Assembly (NCBI GenBank): GCA_964017155.1
Contig: OZ024861.1
Span: forward strand, 19,495,213 to 19,559,212
Length of the DNA stretch: 64,000 nt
DNA from: Oasisia sp. SBJ-2009
Taxonomy: Eukaryota; Annelida; Polychaeta; Sabellida; Siboglinidae
Direction of reading: 5' to 3'
Part shown: in pieces, positions 55,944 to 64,000 of the stretch
How positions within the stretch are numbered: the first letter of the stretch is position 1
How the letters are laid out: every line of letters starts with the position of its first letter
Translations under genes and position numbers: made by a program
The notes under the pieces: model-generated
The model's input: only the letters and a program-made list of their open reading frames with translations
Told to the model about the DNA's origin: nothing
Database searches by the model: none

Positions 55944-56574
55944 AAACAGTTACTTTTATCACGATTCATTCATTCACAAAAATATCCAGCACAAATACAT
56001 AGTATGTCAAATGCTGGTTAGTTAAAAAACATTAATCCCATTTATTAGGCTTTAAAATGATGCCTTTACCCGAAATGACATTACCTACTGCAAATGTGTG
56101 CCTAACACTACACCCATGGGCAAATTGTTCAAAATCCTGAAACAATTGTTACACAAGAACAAAATCCTGGCAATTTACCTAAAATTGTAAAGTTTACTCA
56201 TAATGCATGCATTATGGATATTACTGAAACATGCTGTAAATAGCTTATTTTTTACAGCAGTAGAACATAAATTGATGTTTTATTAAACATATTTCTCTTG
56301 ACAAGTTTGCATACAAGTTTCACTTTGGCTTGAATGGCAGACTCATCTGACAAGATTTTATAAATGACTTGTCCAAAATATTTACAATGTGACAAAGTTT
56401 AACTGGTTAACTCCTGAAGTAATTGTCTTAGAAAGTTTTGACTTTCTAGATACAAAGTACATATACATACTATATACATGTAATGTGTACATATTAAATA
56501 ACAATAATAACAAATAAAGTACACTAAGTTAACTATAATTATGATGATTACACTAGTCATGGTCCTCGCCATGT

Positions 56575-56765
56575 GGCTGAGAGTTACATGTGCAATCACT
56601 ACCCCGGGTATGTGTTTACTCACCTGTATGAAGAGTACCGGCTACAGATAGTGGTAGATATTATTACTTTATATAGTTAGTCTTTGCATAATAACATACG
56701 TGTGGCTGAATGCTTCCTACATTAGTAGATATGTTGTTTGATTTAACAGATCTTAATAAAGTGTA
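56575..56765 (+). mobile_element. Degenerate SINE central region, third copy
   Basis: Contains 'gaagagtaccggctacagat' and 'gtggctgaatgcttcctac', the positions and order of the SINE central domain at 42.6 kb. The tRNA head is barely visible and the tail is lost. Confidence 0.5.
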
Positions 56766-56903
56766 ACATATCTGGCATGTAGAGTTTACGATATGAATAC
56801 CAAATACCAAACAATTCTATAATTGACTTTTGCTAAATGTATCATCACATATGATATCATAAATGTCACAGCCATGTTAATTGTCACTTTGTTTCTTGCA
56901 CAG

Positions 56904-57175
56904 GTAGATGTGGATGCACAGAAAATGTCAGGTACCTGGCATGCAGTACCATTAAAGAGAGTGAACTAAGTAACACAGTAATGCCATCGATATCCAAGCC
57001 GATGAAGTTCACCAAAGAATGCCGAACCTATCTTATTGTGTTGAGAGAGGTTGACCGAAGGCTCATGCCATATTTGCCAGACCATGGTACCCACTGTTCT
57101 ACCACAAACTGCAAAGCTAGTCAGATATCACCATATTCGCATGTCAAGCAACCTGCATTCTATATGGGTCTCTAG
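56904..57175 (+). CDS. Possible exon with 89 open codons, unassigned
   Basis: Follows a clean acceptor (TTTCTTGCACAG) and stays open to TAG at 57173-57175. It joins in phase with the donor GTAATC at 54737. The peptide is Cys-containing (RCGCTENVRYLAC) with no family that I recognise. It might be the 3' part of the gene candidate beginning at 52709, or chance. Confidence 0.25.
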
Positions 57176-59155
57176 TCAGTTTGGGTAACTGACTGGCCTG
57201 GAAGTCAGTGCACACACCATCAGTACAGGGGAGTCTGTTATGGATGCAACACACGACTGAGATCACTCGGTTGATATTCACATGACATTTGATCTGCAGC
57301 GTCTTGCACAGCCCATGGTTGTGGAATCTTGTCCGGGATCTTGGATGGTATATAGCTTATTAACTTTTTGACCTAGTGGTGGTGTTCAGTTTCCTGTTGA
57401 GTGTTGACCTGAAAAGAAAAGCATAATATTCAAACTCAGTAAACAAAAACTGGCATCATGGTATTAGAGTTGTCATTATGGAGTGTTCTTTGCCATAATC
57501 AATAAATCTACAGCTGTATAACATAATATTTTATGTATGACCTAAAGCATTCCACAAAAAAGGCAGCAAGAAATATTTGGCTACAGCAGCATGTACAGGT
57601 TCATATCTAAGCAGGGTTGTAATTTATTAGGTCTGTATTGTCATTACATGAAAGTAAAATTACCATGCTATTTTTAAATGTAGGGATGCCTTATCTTATA
57701 TATTATTATAGAATTATATTTACTCCCAAGCATAGCGCATTCATATTTTCTGTTTTATTTTCAATATACAATTTTGTGTCAGGGTATGTCATGTAATAAC
57801 TACTGCATGTTATATTTGACATTTTATGGCTCAGCTGGATGTCAAAGTAAATGTTGGAAGTGACAAAATAAGGTGTTGTTGTGATGCCAACAGTATATTT
57901 CCTTCACTGAATATTCAAACATGTCTACCTTCTTCAGAATGAATAATAATTGATTTTATAAATTTATTTCTGAGTTATTGTTGTATGCTGAATAGTTTTT
58001 TAAAGGTGTTGACCGAAGTCTGTGTGGACACTGGACTGGACACACTTAGTATAACATGCATTACACAACTGCAAAGGTTATCCTAGTTTTCCATATCCGA
58101 GATATTATGAAAATGCTAATGAAAGCAAATGAGTATTGAAATGGGCATATTAAAATATTTATAAAATGTATACATTGTTGATTGTTAAAATGTTTAATTC
58201 ACTTGGAGTGATCAGACGTTGGCCTCTTGCAAACTATGTATCCTCCATGCATTTGCCCGACACAAGTGATTGCATTAATCTTAGTCCCTCCTCTGCCTCG
58301 TCTCACTTGCATTGTAGTGTGGCCCATACTAATATATCATAATTTGAGTTGTATTATGCATTCATATATTGCTGTGATGAAAAGATAAAGATTAGAACAG
58401 CTGGCATATGTGAGTTGAAAGGTATCAGGTATTACATAGACTACAGCCAGGCATCACTGACCACAATGGAAACAAGTGCAAGAATGTTATGTGTAATACT
58501 TGCATATGGTGTACACTGGTTAGTAGCTATACAAGCATTTTATATTCATGTTTACCTTTTTGTATATTGAATAAATTCATCACCATCATGGTTGTCATAA
58601 TTTTTTTAATTATTATATAATTATAATATTATTATTATATAAAATATAATGCAAATCAGCAACATCCAGCAATCATAGTAAAATGTGAGTCACAAAACAC
58701 TGTTTAAATAATTGTGATAACCAACATAATTCTTCGTTTGACGTTCTGTTGCACGAGATAACGGATGCTCCCCACGGTGACCATCACCCGGAGCCTAGCT
58801 ACTGCCAATGTTCCGAAGCCAATGAGATATCATTTCGTCCCTAACGTCATCTACACTCTCTAGATATGTACTTTTGCAATTACACAGCTTATGAACAAGA
58901 TCCTGCGTTATCAAATACAATACATATAAACTTATAAATAAAGGCTGTATGAGTGTATCTGGCTGAGACTAAGCGATGCCGATGCCGACTGTCAAACTTT
59001 AAAAATAATCTAACAAGTTAGAGAATCCACGTCGAGTAGGCCTATAAATATATAATGAAGTTCACAAGTTGCAGTTCTTGTTGAATTAGCCCACGACTAC
59101 TTGCCCTGGTTGCTAACTGCAATAAAACACTTAATACATACCTTCACAGAAGAAA
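57176..59155. other. Unannotated stretch
   Basis: AT-rich. Possible polyadenylation signals AATAAA at about 57500 and 58570 on the plus strand. Short frames only. CpG content rises from 58740 rightward. Confidence 0.4.
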
Positions 59156-59230
59156 CACTTCGGAACGTTCGTCACGACACGCAAAAGCACATGCGGTTTG
59201 TTATTGTGCCGTAGGATGCCGATCTCGTAT
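59156..59230 (-). promoter_or_regulatory. Candidate minus-strand promoter and noncoding first exon
   Basis: On the minus strand an E-box-like TCACGTG with 'ttttatacg' (about 59230-59245) precedes a CpG-rich stretch that ends TCTGTGAAG followed by a GTATGT donor at 59150-59155. There is no ATG-initiated long frame. It could be the 5' untranslated exon of CTTN, 11 kb upstream of its start codon, or of an unrelated transcript. Confidence 0.22.
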
Positions 59231-59921
59231 AAAACACGTGACCCAAAAAGGGCAGGACGTCTACACCGGCTAATAGTTTCGTCAGTTATACCCGGTGTAA
59301 CGACGATTCTTTTTTGCCGAATAAAAAAAGATAAGTACGCATTTTAAAATTAAACTGATTGCGCATACTAGTTAAACTATTGAAACATTACACATCAGGA
59401 CATAAAAGAAAAGGATTGGCGATGGGCAAAACGAAATGATTGTCAACCTTTAACTGGCACAATCGATGATAAACAAACGTGGAGGTAGTTCAAAGCATCC
59501 TTATAAGGTGGCTCAAAGCTCCATAGGTTATGAACCACCCCCTACGTCTTCGTCGATTAAAACGGAAAACGTGTTAAAAAAAGTTTACCATGTCCACAAA
59601 TTCTCTACAATAAGGTCAATGTATTAATGTTTCGTGTATTATAAATACTTAAAAGATAACCAGTGCTCCATTTGCTTTCCTGATCTGTAAACCGATATTA
59701 ATAACTGCTTGTGTATATATTTTGCTCCAAACAATTACCTTTCCCTATAAGCAAAAGTGCTGCCACCTACAAGAGTTAGAAAACGAGTTAAATGGGAAAT
59801 ACGGTCAATATTGCAACTTGCGTCAACAATTATCTAAGAATAAAATAATGTATAATTAATAAATTTATAGTTCATTACTCACAGTTAGCTAATGTTTAAT
59901 GCCAATAAAAACAAAAATATT

Positions 59922-60003
59922 CGCTGCGAGCAGGGTTCGAACCTGCGCGGGAAGATCCCATTGGATTTCAAGTCCAACGCCTTAACCACTCGGCCATCAC
60001 AGC
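59922..60003 (-). tRNA. tRNA-Ser(UGA)
   Basis: 82 bases on the minus strand. The acceptor stem GCTGTGA pairs with TCGCAGC (one G-T wobble) and the discriminator is G. The A box lies within 'tggccgagtggttaaggc'. The anticodon stem TTGGA/TCCAA encloses loop CTTGAAA with anticodon TGA. A long variable arm follows, as in serine tRNAs. T arm GCAGG-TTCGAAC-CCTGC is intact, with the B box. All elements are intact, so the gene is probably functional. Confidence 0.95.
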
Positions 60004-60511
60004 ACATCCGACTTACGGAGTCTTAAGTTATCGTGAAGTTAAACTACAGCAATTTTATATTTAATTTAATTGGCTTACATCCACTAACAGATTACTGCTG
60101 ATTTAGTTTGGCATTCGGCATAAAAAGCAATTGGTGCTTCTGCCCGGGGATGCCCGGATAAAACAGCATAGCCTGAGCATGTGACCTATCCCGCACTCGC
60201 GCCATCTACTGTAGAGTATATAGACTGTAGTCAGTGTAGACAGTGTCAGTGACAGTGTAGTGTATAGACAGTGTATTATATTATATAGTATATAGTCTAG
60301 TTGCCAGCTGATCGAGCTGTATCCTTTCAATGGTGAACCTAGAAATTGTAATAACTGTAAGGTTTTTTGATTGATATGTATTCACATGGGTGTCTGGAAG
60401 ATTTTGAGCTTTGTTGGCACTGGGCCAACTTTGGGGAACTTTTTTTATTAGTTAATTAGCATAATTAGCATTGTTAACGTTAGTTATGCTTGATCCAAGT
60501 CTAAGTCTAAC
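60004..60511. other. Spacer between the tRNA gene and a TIR element
   Basis: Includes a degenerate AGTGTA/TATAGT-rich patch at 60215-60300. No gene is supported. Confidence 0.4.
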
Positions 60512-61547
60512 CCATTAGACCCCACGCGTCCGAAAGCGTCCGGGTCGCTCCTCCCCAGAGCGCCCGAAAGCGTCCGACACGGAAAAAGCCTCTAGCGGTG
60601 GCACCATCTTGCGGATACTTATGAGACTAATTCCCACTGATTCCTTGATATCTTAGCTATGAATCCTGGGTAATTTTGACATGGGTTCACATTGAAAAAA
60701 TTCGAGTTTTTCGTGATTGAAGTTCATCATCTGTGGATCTCCAAAAATGGCGGCGTCTTGGACATCGTAGCTGTTTACTACTGATTAAGTTTGTGCTTAT
60801 ATATCGTTGGATTTGGACACTTCTGGCATTGAACTGAAGGTAAGTTTACATTACGTTCGAAATACAACTGAATGAGCGATAAAATGAATGATCGGAGCTT
60901 TGTTTATGTTTCGTTGTCCAAGTTGGGTGAACACCAGTCGGGTTTTTAGCACCGAAACTGTTGATTATGTCGTGATATATGACAATTATGTGTTTTATTA
61001 TAACAAATCACTAGGTAACATTGTCAATTTTCGTAATGGTTGACATTTCGTTGTTTCAGGTTTCAAAATGCCAGTGATCCACGATGTCAACATACACATT
61101 GGCATGACACAGACGTCACATATAGGATGATGACAACCAAGATAGAAGTCTTGCAAAGCTGTGTTTCCTGTCCATATTCAGACAAAATGAACTGATTTAT
61201 ATAGTACTATGTCTAAACAAGGCAGAGCATGTGCAAATAGAACAATTATAATACATTTTATGTGAATAAAACGTGATATTCTACTATATTGTTGTCCAGA
61301 ATAGTAATGTTCTATGTTTGTCACCTTCATATTACAATATATTTTTTTACAACATACATCATAATTACACCATTTTAAAGATAATTAAATGAACATCAAA
61401 ATAAACACAACTTGTAATTATAGAAAATCAGTAGTTTTGAAGATACAGCTTAAAATGTGCAAGCACCCCGAATTGGTGAAATCAGTGGCTGCAGCTTGGG
61501 GAACAGGAGCACAAGTCAATTTAAACGGCTGGGGTCTAATGGGTTAA
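60508..61547. mobile_element. piggyBac-like non-autonomous element (TTAA-flanked)
   Basis: The ends at 60512-60525 and 61530-61543 are perfect 14-bp inverted repeats (CCCATTAGACCCCA). The right flank is TTAA (61544-61547) and the left is CTAA (60508-60511), a one-base decay of TTAA. CCC ends with TTAA target duplication are the piggyBac signature. The 1032-bp interior has no transposase, but it does have 'aaaATGGCGGCG' at 60745, a donor GTAAGT at 60840, an acceptor TTTCAG at 61055-61060 and AATAAA at about 61264. It therefore looks like a small exon-intron transcription unit or the ends of a deleted gene. Confidence 0.78.
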
Positions 61548-62064
61548 GACCAAGTATAACGTTTGAACTATATATGTCTAATAGCCTTTAAATAGGCCTA
61601 GAATCATGTGCAATAGCACTTTTCTATATCAGTTTGACTCGAGGAATTCATATCTGATATCATTTTCGTGATTAAAGGTCATGGACAATGTATAAAATCA
61701 AGGTCAAGGTCATTTTGGCTCAAAATTGTTGAAATTTACTTAACTTCCCCGGCCACTTCGCGTAATTGACAATGAAACACAATTACTGGTTTTATTTATA
61801 GTTAATTTTATTAAACATAGAAACACTAGCCTAGACTATGCCTATGGCTAATATAACCAAATGTAAACATTCATAGTCAAACCAAATTAGCATAGCCATA
61901 GATAGCTGTGCCTGTGAGCACACATATATACTATCTATCCAATACTGAGTGTTGTTCTTATGTCATGACTCATTACGATCTACACAATCATCATCATAGT
62001 CATGGTATGCTGGTCATCGTTCTTCTCCATCTCCTCTTTCTTCGTAAATGGGTTGCAGCATTCA
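61548..62064. other. Unannotated stretch
   Basis: No supported feature. Confidence 0.4.
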
Positions 62065-62373
62065 TCACCTAGCTGCTGGGCAGATGCAGTAGATTGTACA
62101 GCTGAGTTTTTCACGGTAACAGCTACAATTGCCTTCCTTGCATGCCTTGTCCTTCGCTCGACAGCGGCAGCTAATGACGTTCATTAGAAGCGGTGGTCCT
62201 GGTGGACCACTGCCAATGCTGGGGCAAGTTATCCCATCGTCTATTTTCCAACCATAGTCTGCGATGTAGACATCTGGAGGTCCCTGTTGGTCAGCTGCCT
62301 TCCAAAGCAACATCTGCAGGTGAGCACGTCGCACGTGGAGGTAAAGGTTTGTGTCCGTCGGAGGCAGTAACAT
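62065..62373 (-). pseudogene. C-terminal fragment of the same multi-copy family (Cys-rich tail)
   Basis: 102 codons reading LPPTDTNLYLHVRRAHLQML, then LLWKAADQQGPPDVYIADYG, then a Cys-rich end (CRCRAKDKACKEGNCSC and CTIYCIC) and stop. A conserved 'LPPT...H..RAH.Q' block before a short spaced-cysteine tail is the ending that I recall for relatives of the family represented at 26.9-28.1 kb. No upstream exon in frame is evident beyond about 62450, so this is a fragment or a last exon. The spaced cysteines could bind zinc; this is inference. Confidence 0.5.
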
Positions 62374-62519
62374 GATGCGCAGTGGCTTCGCCTGTTTGCG
62401 GGTAGCGAGCTTGAGTCATCGAGGTGCCCGTGGGATGTCCATACAGTCAGGGGCGTCGATCCGGTTTTAAAAGTGGGGGGGACGGGGGACCAATTTATAT
62501 ACACATATATGTATGCATA

Positions 62520-62520
<1 letters not shown>

Positions 62521-62570
<50 letters not shown>
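62521..62570. repeat. (TA)n microsatellite
   Basis: TA run directly abutting the start of the LTR at 62571, so the retroelement seems to have inserted at its edge. Confidence 0.95.
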
Positions 62571-62574
<4 letters not shown>

Positions 62575-62947
62575 ATGGACAGCCATGACGGTGTTTGGGT
62601 ATTTTGGCTGATTAATGGTGTTTGGATAGTGGTGGCACCATCTGTTGGTTAAATAGGTGGTTGATTGGTGGTAATCAACCGTGGAGGGCGCTGTTGTTTT
62701 ATTAGCTGTGCGGGAGCGGGATTTGGTTCGCGCGGGAAGGATTGGGACTTGAATTGCCGCTGTGAAAGCGTGCACACGTGTTTTCAAGTATGATAGAATG
62801 CCAGCTTGATTTTACCTGAAGAATTACCCAGTTATGTGCATGTGATGTACATTGTATCCTGACGCCGATTGTGGGCAGGGTCTTCTTCTTCTGTGTAAAT
62901 AAAGATTTGTGATACGGGAATCCAACGTTTCGAGTCCATCCTTGACA
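62571..62947 (+). repeat. 5' LTR of an LTR retrotransposon
   Basis: Starts TGTCATGGAC and ends CCTTGACA (inverted TGTCA/TGACA termini). Contains AATAAA at 62898-62903. It is followed after two bases by a primer-binding site, TGGTGTCCGGAAGTGGG (62950-62966). The 3' LTR would be outside the window. Confidence 0.82.
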
Positions 62948-63032
62948 AATGGTGTCCGGAAGTGGGATCGCCCAGCAAAAAGAAATCAGAAGACCCTACT
63001 GCACAGTCGTGTAGGTTATACAGACTACCAGT

Positions 63033-63803
63033 ATGACGGACGAGGAAATTGCGGCGTTATTGGCAAAGTCCCATGCTGCGTTAGTGGCAGTGTTTATGGA
63101 GGCTCTACAGATCGATTGGGCCCCACCTGCTCCAACAGAGAGACCGGTGGTGGAGCGGTGCGAGGTTGTGAGACGAGAGGTTGCGATGTGTGAGGAGATG
63201 GTGGGAATGGAGTGTGAGGTGGTAGAGCGGTGCGAGGTGGTGCGACGAGAGGTTGCGACGTGTCAGGTGGTGGTGAGACCAAAGATGGCGACGTGTCAGG
63301 TGGTGGTGAGACCAGAGGTGGCGACGTGTCAGGTGGTGGTGAGACCAGAGGTGGCGACGTGTCGGGTGGTGGTGAGACCAGAGGTGGCGACGTGTCGGGT
63401 GGTGGTGAGACCAGATGTGGCGACGTGTCAGGTGGTGGTGAGACAAGAGGTGGCGACGTGTCAGGTGGTGGTGAGACCAGGTGAGGGCAGCGAGTCGTTT
63501 GCTAGAGTGGTGAGTCTGGTGGGTGACACTGGTGAGGGCAGCGAGTCGGTTGCTAGAGTGGTGAGTCTGGTGGGTGACACTGGTGAGGGCAGCGAGTCGG
63601 TTGCTAGAGTGGTGGGTGACACTGGTGAGGGCAGCGAGTCGGTTGCTAGGGTGGTGAGTCTGGATGTAGAGGTGGAGAGATGCAGAAAACATCTGCACTG
63701 GCTGCGGCCACCTAATTTGGTTGGCATGGAGGCCAACGCTTACTGTTGGGGTACTGTGTATGCTAGGTCTCTGGCATTGTACGCTAGTATTTGTTTGGGG
63801 TAG
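63033..63803 (+). CDS. Gag-position open frame with tandem repeats (256 codons)
   Basis: The first 40 residues look like an ordinary retroelement gag start. Then a ten-residue unit (VVVRPEVATC-type) repeats about seven times at 63245-63480, and a 17-residue unit (EGSESVARVVSLVGDTG-type) repeats about four times at 63481-63660. Because the DNA units are 30 and 51 bp, both multiples of three, the frame is kept. I do not recognise a domain in it. Confidence 0.5.
   Translation: MTDEEIAALLAKSHAALVAVFMEALQIDWAPPAPTERPVVERCEVVRREVAMCEEMVGMECEVVERCEVVRREVATCQVVVRPKMATCQVVVRPEVATCQVVVRPEVATCRVVVRPEVATCRVVVRPDVATCQVVVRQEVATCQVVVRPGEGSESFARVVSLVGDTGEGSESVARVVSLVGDTGEGSESVARVVGDTGEGSESVARVVSLDVEVERCRKHLHWLRPPNLVGMEANAYCWGTVYARSLALYASICLG
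63245..63480. repeat. 30-bp tandem repeat inside the gag-position frame
   Basis: About eight units combining 'gtgagaccagaggtggcgac' and 'gtgtcaggtg', with 'gtgtcgggtg' variants. Confidence 0.95.
63481..63665. repeat. 51-bp tandem repeat inside the gag-position frame
   Basis: About 3.5 units containing 'gtgagggcagcgagtcggtt' and 'gtgagtctggtgggtgacac'; the third unit lacks 12 bp, keeping the frame. Confidence 0.93.
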
Positions 63804-63893
63804 CTTGCCTGCACGAGCGGGACGGGGGTGACCCACTACCAGGTCTGAGTGAGAGTAGCTTGCCTGCACGAGCGGGATGGGGGTGACCCACTA
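63798..63893. repeat. Tandem duplication of about 49 bp
   Basis: 'tagcttgcctgcacgagcgg' with 'ggggtgacccactac' occurs twice (63801 and 63855), just after the gag-position frame stops. Confidence 0.9.
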
Positions 63894-64000
63894 CTTTTGA
63901 CTGCAATGTGTTGCTTGTAAGGCATTGGTCCCAGGCTAAGGTAAATTGACACAATAATAGTTGTGGCAATGGGTGTCACCTCACTGAGGAGTGCTGGCTG

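Larger units (their letters stand above)
62571..64000 (+). mobile_element. LTR retrotransposon, 5' part, cut by the window end
   Basis: LTR and primer-binding site are followed by a gag-position frame at 63033-63803 (MTDEEIAALLAKSHAALVAV at its start). The primer-binding site resembles the 3' end of a leucine tRNA, which is from memory. The frame is inflated by two internal tandem repeats and ends at 63801 without a zinc knuckle. Pol would lie beyond 64000. Ty3/Gypsy affiliation is likely from the LTR and primer site style but not shown. Confidence 0.75.

Noticed and set aside
62449..62480. CAGGGGCGTCGATCCGG as a possible hAT terminal repeat.
   Set aside because: No matching inverted end or target-site duplication found nearby.
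63105..63869. 254-codon minus-strand frame (His/Leu/Thr-rich) opposite the gag-position frame.
   Set aside because: Antisense shadow of the 30- and 51-bp in-frame repeats.

Overview
The window is nuclear DNA from an animal, most likely an aquatic invertebrate. Genes are split by GT-AG introns, and there is a eukaryotic tRNA-Ser. There are LINEs, Ty3/Gypsy-type LTR elements, tRNA-derived SINEs, cut-and-paste DNA transposon remnants, microsatellites and very large minisatellites. The repeat types would fit a mollusc or another lophotrochozoan, but nothing here fixes the phylum.

The main gene is an apparently complete cortactin (CTTN) gene on the minus strand. I could assemble 15 coding exons from the start codon at 48155 down to the stop at 17243. 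Every junction is GT-AG and phase-consistent, giving 581 codons plus stop. The product has the acidic N-terminus that contacts Arp2/3, six and a half 37-residue actin-binding repeats, a charged helical segment, a tyrosine-rich acidic linker and a C-terminal SH3 domain. It is a scaffold for branched actin assembly.

Layout. 1-5.2 kb: CA microsatellite, a dispersed repeat and a decayed LINE. 5.2-5.6 kb: the last exon of a plus-strand gene with a UBX-like C-terminus, whose remaining exons lie outside the window or were not recognised. 5.6-14 kb: four minisatellite arrays (19, 26, 34 and 44 bp units). 14-17 kb: mostly unannotated AT-rich DNA with a possible solo LTR. 17.2-48.2 kb: the cortactin gene. 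Its introns hold 39-, 41-, 48-, 46- and 21/22-bp arrays, a palindrome, fragments of a multi-copy gene family, a degenerate hAT-like copy, a Ty3/Gypsy element with a nested SINE, and an RTE-like LINE with a 14-bp target-site duplication. 48-64 kb: three TIR elements or remnants (hAT-like with 8-bp TSD, an unclassified one with 7-bp TSD, piggyBac-like with TTAA), SINEs, tRNA-Ser(UGA), a weak multi-exon gene candidate, a second fragment of the multi-copy family, and the 5' end of another LTR retrotransposon that runs off the window.

The window has no prokaryotic-style operon and no CRISPR array. The strongest unusual signals are structural. A 39-bp array in intron 13 stays open in frame with the upstream SH3 exon. 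An inverted duplication of that same array forms a palindrome. Unrelated minisatellites and nested transposons are unusually dense in and around one cytoskeletal gene.
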